The notes under the pieces: model-generated
What the model was told of the DNA's origin: nothing
Databases searched by the model: none
The model's input: only the letters and a program-made list of their open reading frames with translations
Made by a program: the position numbers and the translations under genes
Assembly (NCBI GenBank): GCA_027487055.1
Contig: JAIYEJ010000263.1
Span: forward strand, 1-5,854
Origin: Methylotenera sp.
GTDB lineage: Bacteria; Pseudomonadota; Gammaproteobacteria; Burkholderiales; Methylophilaceae
Reading direction: 5' to 3'
DNA: 5,854 nucleotides
Shown here: in pieces, positions 1 through 5,070 of the stretch
Layout of the letters: each line of letters starts with the position of its first letter
Numbering within the stretch: position 1 is the first letter of the stretch

Positions 1-51
1 CAGTGTTGCCTTCAGTCCAGCGTTCTTTAAATCTTTTTGGTCATGCATCAT
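1..51 (-). CDS. fur: Ferric uptake regulator Fur, N-terminal fragment (rest lies outside the window)
   Basis: Read on the reverse strand from 51 down to 1, this gives 17 codons: MMHDQKDLKNAGLKATL. The LKNAGLKATL part matches the conserved start of Fur proteins (typically LKxAGLKxTLPRLKIL), which begins the winged-helix DNA-binding domain. Fur is a cytoplasmic, metal-dependent repressor of iron uptake genes. Two adjacent ATG codons are possible starts (51-49 and 48-46) and the sequence does not decide between them; no strong Shine-Dalgarno is seen upstream. The divergent arrangement with bamE (omlA) is a known one in Pseudomonas and Xanthomonas and supports the call. Only 17 residues are visible, so the assignment rests on this short motif plus context. 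Confidence 0.8.
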   Translation of the reverse strand, partial: MMHDQKDLKNAGLKATL

Positions 52-150
52 AAAATAGCTTTCGAGTTACAAATGTGTTTTTAGGGATGAACCCATCGTG
101 GTATATTAGCGTCAATTCAGTATTATGTCTTTAAAATATCTATAAAAAAA
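52..150. promoter_or_regulatory. Divergent fur/bamE promoter region
   Basis: This 99-bp gap separates two genes read in opposite directions, so it must hold both promoters unless they start further inside. On the plus strand the best -10-like hexamer is TATATT at 102-107, with only a poor -35 in front of it; TATTAT at 121-126 and TAAAAT at 132-137 are alternatives. On the minus strand TTGACG (115 to 110) is a good -35, but the -10 at the right distance is weak. No convincing Fur box is visible. The region is supported by gene layout; the individual hexamers are weak. Confidence 0.4.
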
Positions 151-1425
151 ATGCGCAATTTTATAATTATACCTTTAATTTTTATTAGTATTTTGCTGTC
201 AGCATGCGGTTCTGCCGTGCCTAAGATGAAGCCATTTAAAATGGAAATTCAGCAAGGTAATGTGGTGACTTCTAAAATGTTGTTGCAATTACGCCCTGGC
301 ATGACCAAATCGCAAGTCAAGTTTATTATGGGCACGCCACTTATTATCGATAGTTTCCATAGCAACCGTTGGGATTATTTTTATCAAATGCGCCAATCTG
401 GCAAAGTAACAGAGCAGCGCCGCGTGATTTTAGATTTTGAAAAAGAGTTGCTTACGCGCGTACGTGGCGATGTAGTGCCCCAAGGCACACCGGGCGCAGA
501 AGCTGCACAAGAAGGCAATACCTATGCCTCTGCTAAATCGGTAAACCCAACGCCAGTAAAACAACAGGGCATTTTAGACAAGCTCAAATTCTGGAAAACT
601 GACGAAAGTGCAGCACTAAATAATGCGGCTAATGCTAAAAAAACTAAAGATGATAGAGGCTTGTTTGAATCGTTTATGTTCTGGGAAAAAGATGAAGTCG
701 AAGCAGCAAAAGAAGCTGCAACGGAAAGTGGCGCAGTAGCGAAAACAGCGGCACAGGCAACACCTTCGCTACTTGCAGTGCCGATTGCAGGTGCGGCGGC
801 AGTTGAAGCGACAACCGCGGAAGCACCAGTAGTTGAACCACAGGCAGAAAAATCAATCATCGCAACGCCAATCATTGCTGAACCCGTAGCGCCAGAATCC
901 AAGCCGATTGAGCCTGCACCGGAGCCTGCGAAGATTGAGGTAGAAGCGCCTAAAGTTGAAACACCCAAGGCTGAAGCTCTGATACCTGAAGTTGTAGCAC
1001 CAGTAGTTGAAGCGCCGGCAGAAAAATCAATCATCGCAACGCCCGTGATTGCTGAACCCGTAGCGCCAGAATCCAAGCCGATTGAGCCTGCACCGGAGCC
1101 TGCGAAGATTGAGGTAGAAGCGCCTAAAGTTGAAACACCCAAGGCTGAAACTCTGGCACCTGAAGTTGTAGCACCAGTAATTGCTGCGCCTGCCATAGAA
1201 GCAATTGCAGAGTCTGCGCCAGCATCTGAGCCAGCCACAGGTTTGGCTAAAGATGAGCCGTTTATATTTAGAATGGATAAAAAACTTAACTTGAAGAATT
1301 TAGAAGTCGCACCAGCAATAGAGATTAACACTAGCGGTAAACTTAAAAAAGTTGATACACCACCACCTCCGGCAGATGAGGATCCAGGGTATTTAGAGCG
1401 CATATTAGAAAAGATTGGTTTCTAA
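151..1425 (+). CDS. bamE: Outer membrane assembly lipoprotein BamE (SmpA/OmlA family) with a long repeat-bearing C-terminal extension
   Basis: BamE is a small lipoprotein of the BAM complex that helps insert beta-barrel proteins into the outer membrane. Residues 1-18 are a hydrophobic signal peptide ending in the lipobox L16-S17-A18-C19; G20 after the Cys does not signal inner-membrane retention. Residues about 35-107 form the SmpA/OmlA core, with the typical RPGMTKSQVKFIMGTP segment (48-63) and the following RWDYFYQ. E. coli BamE has about 113 residues, so the core ends near residue 110 and some 310 residues follow. This tail is rich in Ala, Pro, Glu, Lys and Val, contains a 58-residue tandem duplication (225-340), and carries three related short motifs (140-153, 170-183, 413-424). 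It looks disordered and TonB-spacer-like; its function is unknown. The start is fixed by the signal peptide, although only an A-run and no Shine-Dalgarno precedes it. Core identity is secure; the tail is unusual. Confidence 0.9.
   Translation: MRNFIIIPLIFISILLSACGSAVPKMKPFKMEIQQGNVVTSKMLLQLRPGMTKSQVKFIMGTPLIIDSFHSNRWDYFYQMRQSGKVTEQRRVILDFEKELLTRVRGDVVPQGTPGAEAAQEGNTYASAKSVNPTPVKQQGILDKLKFWKTDESAALNNAANAKKTKDDRGLFESFMFWEKDEVEAAKEAATESGAVAKTAAQATPSLLAVPIAGAAAVEATTAEAPVVEPQAEKSIIATPIIAEPVAPESKPIEPAPEPAKIEVEAPKVETPKAEALIPEVVAPVVEAPAEKSIIATPVIAEPVAPESKPIEPAPEPAKIEVEAPKVETPKAETLAPEVVAPVIAAPAIEAIAESAPASEPATGLAKDEPFIFRMDKKLNLKNLEVAPAIEINTSGKLKKVDTPPPPADEDPGYLERILEKIGF
823..1194 (+). repeat. 174-bp in-frame tandem duplication within bamE
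   Basis: Unit A covers 823-996, unit B 997-1170, and a partial third copy runs to about 1194. Each unit encodes 58 residues with the core ESKPIEPAPEPAKIEVEAP and flanking AEKSIIATP. By eye units A and B differ at about nine of 174 positions, so they are roughly 95 percent identical in DNA, including silent positions. The third copy covers only about eight residues before diverging. The length is a multiple of three, so the frame is kept. The close DNA match points to a recent duplication or ongoing homogenisation. Confidence 0.9.
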
Positions 1426-1539
1426 AACATTAGGTTAGCAGCCGATAAAAATTAGCCTTTTAGTGAATGTGCTTCTGGGCAGAGATTAAAAGAAAACTAA
1501 AAAAACAATTATTGATTAGATGTAATAATTTTAAAGAAT

Positions 1540-2355
1540 ATGATGAATACAAAAATTGTAATTGCAGGTGCTTCGGGTCGCATGGGAAATGCGCTTTTAC
1601 AAGGCATTTTTGAGGATAACCACTTAGAGCTATTTGGTGCGATTGATCGCGCTGGTAGTGCCTCAATTGGGCGTGATGCAGGTGAGTTGTTTGGTAAAAA
1701 TACGGGTGTTTATGTCAGCGATGATGCGAATGAAACCCTGCAAGGTGCAGATGTGTTAATCGATTTTACACGCCCTGAAGCAAGCTTGGCCTATTTGGAA
1801 TTATGCCAGCGCCACAATGTAAAACATGTAATTGGCACGACAGGATTTACTGTTGAACAAAAAGCGAAGATAGAAGCGGCTTCAAAAAAAGTCTCAATCG
1901 TGTTTGCCCCAAATATGAGTGTTGGCGTGACATTGTTAATTAATTTAGTTGAGCAGGCAGCTAAGACTTTACATGAAGGTTATGATATTGAAGTGGTTGA
2001 AATGCATCATCGCCATAAAGTCGATGCACCATCTGGCACCGCTTTGCGCTTAGGTGAAGCCGCTGCTAAAGGCTTGGGCTGTGAATTAAAAGATTGTGCA
2101 ATTTACGCACGAGAAGGCGTAACTGGTGAACGCGAAGCTGGCAAAATTGGTTTTGCTACTATGCGTGGTGGCGATGTGGTGGGCGATCATACCGTGGTTT
2201 TTGCTGGAACGGGTGAGCGTGTAGAAATTACGCATAAAGCCAGCAGTCGCGCCACTTTTGCACAAGGTGCCCTTCGAGCGGCTAAGTTTTTGGCAGATAA
2301 AAAAGCTGGATTATTTGATATGCAAGATGTGCTGGGCTTAAGGCATCAAGCGTAA
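1540..2355 (+). CDS. dapB: 4-hydroxy-tetrahydrodipicolinate reductase
   Basis: DapB reduces 4-hydroxy-tetrahydrodipicolinate with NAD(P)H in the diaminopimelate/lysine pathway, in the cytoplasm. The protein has 271 residues against 273 in E. coli. The Rossmann nucleotide-binding loop GASGRMG is at residues 10-16, and GTTGF at 99-103 and FAPNMSVGVTLL at 122-133 are family hallmarks. The signature HHRHKVDAPSGTA at 156-168 holds the catalytic His pair (H156, H157) and the lysine (K160) that correspond to E. coli H159, H160 and K163. The C-terminus ends in the usual LFDMQDVLGL. Two ATGs in tandem (1540 and 1543) could start it, and the Shine-Dalgarno is weak (AAAGA, 1533-1537). It lies 114 bp after bamE and 94 bp before the GGDEF gene; no clear promoter of its own was found. 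Nothing suggests loss of function. Confidence 0.97.
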   Translation: MMNTKIVIAGASGRMGNALLQGIFEDNHLELFGAIDRAGSASIGRDAGELFGKNTGVYVSDDANETLQGADVLIDFTRPEASLAYLELCQRHNVKHVIGTTGFTVEQKAKIEAASKKVSIVFAPNMSVGVTLLINLVEQAAKTLHEGYDIEVVEMHHRHKVDAPSGTALRLGEAAAKGLGCELKDCAIYAREGVTGEREAGKIGFATMRGGDVVGDHTVVFAGTGERVEITHKASSRATFAQGALRAAKFLADKKAGLFDMQDVLGLRHQA

Positions 2356-2449
2356 AGAATCGAAATGTATTTTTTGTATTAATTCGGTAATATTACGCCC
2401 TGTGGCTCAGAATCGACTCAGTGACATCTATTTTAACTACTAAACTTCC

Positions 2450-3706
2450 ATGCAGCTAAAGCAATTTAAGATAAAAGATTTTTTTAGCCACTTTAAGCCA
2501 TGGCACATTGTATCTATGGTGCTCGCTATATTGTCAGGTTTAAGCTTGGCAATCTATATCTATCAAACGCAAGACACAGAAATGCGTGACAATTTAACCA
2601 CGTATGCTAAAACGATTGAGCAATCGATTGACTGGCGTGCGCTCAATATCGCTTTAGAGCAAGGCCCCACGCCAGACAAAATTAATCCAGATGATCTGAA
2701 TGAAATAAAAATGCAGATGCGTAACGCCTGCAAAGCTAACCCAAAATGCCATTTTATTTATTTGGTTTATGGCGAAGATAATGGGCAAGCCCAGCAGGTT
2801 AAGTTTTTGTTAGATGCGAGCGATCAGCCTGCTTCTGAAATTTCTCAAATGGGTGAAGTTTTTTATGATGCAAGTGAGATGTTAAGAAGTGCGATTAAAA
2901 CCCAAAAACCGTATGTAGAAGGCCCTGTGACTGATCATTGGGGAACCTGGGTGAGTTCCTTGGTGCCGGTAACTACTACGTTAAATGCTAAACATTTTGT
3001 GATGCTGGGTGTGGATGTTGGAATCGCAGGCTGGAAGCAGCATGTGATGCAAAAGGTTGCAGTACCGATTGCGGTTTCTTTACTTTTTGTAGTGATGTTG
3101 CTGGGCTTAATTTACCAAAATGCCAATAAAGAGTGGCGCCTAAAACAGCTTACGAGCTCATCCTCTGAGCTTGCCCAAATGGCAAGCATTGATTTAATGA
3201 CAGGTTTGCCGAATAGAAATATATTGGGCGATAGAATGATGCAAGCATTTAAAATGGCCGATCGTGCAGAAAGCTTGGTAGCAGTGCTTTATGTTGATTT
3301 AGATTATTTTAAAGAAATTAATGATGGATATGGACATGCTGTTGGTGACCAGCTCTTAAAAAGAGCAGCAGACCGCTTAGCTTCTTTAATGCGAGAAGAA
3401 GACACAATTGCGCGTGTGGGTGGAGATGAGTTTATTATTTTACTCACAGATGTTTCTACGAATACGCAGGCTTTGGTGGTCGCCCAAAAAATTGTGGATG
3501 GCATGAAAGTGCCTTTTAATGTGGTTGATAAAGCCTTGCAGTTAGGTGCTAGCGTGGGTGTGGCTATTTACCCAACACAAGAAAGAAGACCAAATCACTT
3601 GATTCATTTTGCTGATATTGCGATGTATTACGCTAAGCGCCAAGGGCGTGGACGTTATTCTTTATATGATGAAAGCATGGAAAAAATTTTTTATAAAAAC
3701 GAGTAA
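2450..3706 (+). CDS. Membrane-bound diguanylate cyclase with periplasmic sensor domain
   Basis: The protein (418 residues) should make the second messenger c-di-GMP from two GTP. Transmembrane helix 1 is at about residues 18-38 and helix 2 at about 203-222. They enclose a periplasmic region of about 165 residues that looks like a Cache/PAS-type sensor (GEVFYDASEML at 135-145, VEGPVTDHWGTWVSSLVPV at 156-174) but whose ligand cannot be read. A short helical linker (223-246) leads to the GGDEF domain: DLMTGLPNR 248-256, DLDYFKEIND 283-292, GHAVGD 295-300, and an intact GGDEF at 324-328. An RxxD inhibitory site (R315-E-E-D318) sits exactly five residues before GGDEF, predicting product feedback. 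No EAL or HD-GYP domain is present. An in-frame TAA at 2441-2443 limits upstream extension. No good Shine-Dalgarno or promoter was seen. Neighbours are metabolic genes, so context does not reveal its role. Confidence 0.93.
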   Translation: MQLKQFKIKDFFSHFKPWHIVSMVLAILSGLSLAIYIYQTQDTEMRDNLTTYAKTIEQSIDWRALNIALEQGPTPDKINPDDLNEIKMQMRNACKANPKCHFIYLVYGEDNGQAQQVKFLLDASDQPASEISQMGEVFYDASEMLRSAIKTQKPYVEGPVTDHWGTWVSSLVPVTTTLNAKHFVMLGVDVGIAGWKQHVMQKVAVPIAVSLLFVVMLLGLIYQNANKEWRLKQLTSSSSELAQMASIDLMTGLPNRNILGDRMMQAFKMADRAESLVAVLYVDLDYFKEINDGYGHAVGDQLLKRAADRLASLMREEDTIARVGGDEFIILLTDVSTNTQALVVAQKIVDGMKVPFNVVDKALQLGASVGVAIYPTQERRPNHLIHFADIAMYYAKRQGRGRYSLYDESMEKIFYKNE

Positions 3707-3721
3707 TTGTCAAAATGATTA

Positions 3722-3751
3722 TTTGTAGAAAATTTTTTACAAGTGTTTTTT
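3722..3751 (+). terminator. Possible weak intrinsic terminator after the GGDEF gene
   Basis: Positions 3722-3730 (TTTGTAGAA) can pair with 3735-3743 (TTTTACAAG), counting G-U pairs, around a 4-base loop. A T-run follows at 3746-3751. The stem is almost all A/T, so termination would be inefficient at best. It begins 16 bases after the GGDEF stop codon, the usual place for such a signal. Confidence 0.4.
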
Positions 3752-3755
3752 GTTC

Positions 3756-3779
3756 TTCAGCTGCAAGCGTGCACTTGAA
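3756..3779. promoter_or_regulatory. Imperfect dyad overlapping the carA -35 box, possible operator
   Basis: The left arm TTCAGCTGCA (3756-3765) and right arm TGCACTTGAA (3770-3779) are inverted repeats matching at 8 of 10 positions around the spacer AGCG. The right arm covers most of the -35 hexamer, so a bound protein could block RNA polymerase. The centre GCAAGCG faintly resembles a PurR/LacI-type operator, and E. coli carAB is known to be a PurR target, but PurR is not assumed to exist in this organism. The dyad is seen directly; the regulator is unknown. Confidence 0.4.
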
Positions 3780-3803
3780 ATCTAAGTCGAATTCCGCTAT
3801 AAT
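3775..3803 (+). promoter_or_regulatory. Sigma-70 promoter for carA(B)
   Basis: The -35 TTGAAA (3775-3780) and -10 TATAAT (3798-3803) are separated by exactly 17 bp. The -10 is a perfect consensus and the -35 matches at four or five key positions. The predicted start of transcription is around 3809-3812, giving a leader of about 123 bases before the carA start codon. This is by far the best promoter in the window. Confidence 0.8.
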
Positions 3804-3815
3804 TCATTAATTCTG

Positions 3816-3849
3816 AAACGGGAAGAGTCCAAAAAACTTTTCCCGTTTT
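3816..3849 (+). terminator. Strong hairpin at the 5' end of the carA leader (attenuator or 5' stem-loop)
   Basis: AAACGGGAAGAG (3816-3827) pairs with CTTTTCCCGTTT (3837-3848) to give a 12-bp stem with one G-U pair and a 9-base loop; two further G-U pairs could extend it outward. A short run of four T follows the CCCG (3846-3849), so it has the shape of an intrinsic terminator with a poor U-tract. It starts only a few bases after the predicted transcript start. It may terminate early transcripts (attenuation), stop read-through from the gene upstream, or simply protect the 5' end of the mRNA. The stem is certain as sequence; its job is inference. Confidence 0.6.
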
Positions 3850-3877
3850 GCACATCTACAATAGAACTCAAATTCAA

Positions 3878-3922
3878 ATGGAGTTTATGCAAATAAACGG
3901 GTGTGTGTCGAGTCAAACATAA
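3878..3922 (+). CDS. Possible 14-codon leader ORF before carA
   Basis: An ATG at 3878 opens a frame MEFMQINGCVSSQT that ends with TAA at 3920-3922, right at the carA Shine-Dalgarno. A second in-frame ATG (3887) has GGAG only three bases in front. There is no strong Shine-Dalgarno for 3878. Its place between promoter and carA is suggestive of a leader peptide, but it carries no run of a single amino acid and ORFs this short arise by chance. Confidence 0.2.
   Translation: MEFMQINGCVSSQT
3883..3898 (+). other. Small hairpin with a GCAA tetraloop in the carA leader
   Basis: GTTTAT (3883-3888) and ATAAAC (3893-3898) form a perfect 6-bp stem closed by GCAA, a GNRA-type tetraloop known to stabilise RNA hairpins. 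The stem is A/U rich and weak on its own. It overlaps the AAACGGG copy at 3895-3901, so the two structures would exclude each other. Confidence 0.3.
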
Positions 3923-3927
3923 AGGAG
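3922..3927 (+). promoter_or_regulatory. Ribosome binding site of carA, fixes the GTG start at 3934
   Basis: AAGGAG lies six bases before GTG 3934-3936. It is the best Shine-Dalgarno in the window. It rules against the upstream in-frame GTG at 3901, which would place this motif inside the coding region and add 11 residues not found in typical CarA proteins. Confidence 0.85.
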
Positions 3928-3933
3928 CGCAAG

Positions 3934-5070
3934 GTGTCAAAAACAATTCCAGCCATTTTAGTGTTAGCAGATGGAACTGTTTTTAAAGGCATTTCAATAG
4001 GCGCATCAGGTCATACAGTTGGTGAAGTTGTGTTTAATACCTCGATGACGGGGTATCAAGAAATATTGACCGACCCATCCTATACCGAACAAATTGTCAC
4101 GCTGACTTATCCCCACATTGGTAGCTACGGCACCAATGAAGAGGATGTTGAGTCTGGCAAAGTTTATGCCTCAGGTTTAATCATTCGCAACTTGCCTTTG
4201 TTGCACAGTAATTTCCGTAGCAAACAAAACTTAAGCGAATATCTTAAAACCAACAATATTGTTGCAATCGCAGATATCGACACGCGCGCTTTAACCCGTC
4301 TATTGCGTGAAAAAGGCGCCCAAGCAGGTTGTATCATGGCTGGTGATGTAGATGAAACGAAAGCGTTAGCGCTTGCAAAAGGCTTCCCGGGATTGGCGGG
4401 TATGGATTTAGCCAAAGTGGTGTCGGTAAAGGCTGCTTACGAATATACCGAAGGCGAATGGACGCTGGGTAAAGGTTATGGCAAGTTAGAAGATCCAAAA
4501 TTCCATGTGGTTGCTTTTGATTATGGCGTAAAGCGCAATATTTTACGTATGCTGGTTTCACGCGGTTGCAAAGTAACCGTTTTGCCTGCACAAGCCACTG
4601 CAGAAGAAGCGTTAAGCTATAAGCCAGATGGTATATTTTTATCTAACGGTCCTGGCGACCCAGAGCCTTGTGATTATGCGATTCAAGCCATTAAGACTTT
4701 GGTCGATACTGACATCCCGACGTTTGGCATTTGCTTAGGGCATCAATTATTGGCGCTAGCAAGTGGCGCTAAAACGCTGAAGATGAAATTCGGCCATCAT
4801 GGGGCAAATCACCCAGTGCAAGATGTGGCAACTAAGCGTGTTTATATTACTAGCCAAAATCATGGCTTTGCGGCAGACCCCGCGACCTTGCCTGCCAATC
4901 TAAAAGTCACGCATGTCTCGCTATTTGATGGTAGTTTGCAAGGCATCGCCCGTACAGACAAACCTGCATTTAGTTTTCAAGGCCACCCAGAGGCAAGCCC
5001 GGGCCCAACTGAAATGAGCTATTTGTTTGATCAATTTATCGATTTAATGCAAGAAAGAAAGTCAGCGTAA
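3934..5070 (+). CDS. carA: Carbamoyl-phosphate synthase small (glutamine amidotransferase) subunit
   Basis: CarA hydrolyses glutamine and passes ammonia through a tunnel to CarB, which makes carbamoyl phosphate for pyrimidines and arginine. From the GTG start the protein has 378 residues against 382 in E. coli. The N-terminal small-chain domain covers about residues 1-150 (GEVVFNTSMTGYQEILTDPSY near 30-50, DIDTRALTRLLREKGAQ near 114-130). The class I amidotransferase domain covers about 190-375. It has the nucleophile C267 in GICLGHQLL, and H351 and E353 in FQGHPEASPGP, matching E. coli C269, H353 and E355; LSNGPGDPEPCDY is also intact. GTG was chosen for its Shine-Dalgarno at six bases. The stop overlaps the carB start by one base, so the two are cotranscribed and probably translationally coupled. 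It is complete and looks functional. Confidence 0.98.
   Translation: MSKTIPAILVLADGTVFKGISIGASGHTVGEVVFNTSMTGYQEILTDPSYTEQIVTLTYPHIGSYGTNEEDVESGKVYASGLIIRNLPLLHSNFRSKQNLSEYLKTNNIVAIADIDTRALTRLLREKGAQAGCIMAGDVDETKALALAKGFPGLAGMDLAKVVSVKAAYEYTEGEWTLGKGYGKLEDPKFHVVAFDYGVKRNILRMLVSRGCKVTVLPAQATAEEALSYKPDGIFLSNGPGDPEPCDYAIQAIKTLVDTDIPTFGICLGHQLLALASGAKTLKMKFGHHGANHPVQDVATKRVYITSQNHGFAADPATLPANLKVTHVSLFDGSLQGIARTDKPAFSFQGHPEASPGPTEMSYLFDQFIDLMQERKSA

Noticed and set aside
52..150. Fur box in the fur/bamE gap
   Set aside because: Fur often regulates itself, so I looked for GATAAT-type repeats; none is convincing.
522..1403. Long reverse-strand open frame (293 codons) opposite bamE
   Set aside because: It mirrors the Ala/Pro/Glu-rich repeats of bamE, giving a low-complexity Ala/Ser/Gly protein with no recognisable domain. 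The forward frame has a signal peptide, lipobox and BamE core, so the reverse frame is a shadow.
1432..1461. Possible terminator between bamE and dapB
   Set aside because: AGGTTAG and TTAGCCT can pair with two G-U pairs, but the loop is 13 bases and only a few T follow. It is too weak to call, so bamE-dapB cotranscription remains possible.
2356..2449. Promoter for the GGDEF gene
   Set aside because: TAATAT at 2388-2393 resembles a -10 box, but the bases at the right distance upstream match the -35 consensus poorly.
3761..3776. PurR operator upstream of carA
   Set aside because: The left half (GCAAGCG) fits but the right half does not, and PurR is not known to be present in this lineage. It is kept only as a general dyad.
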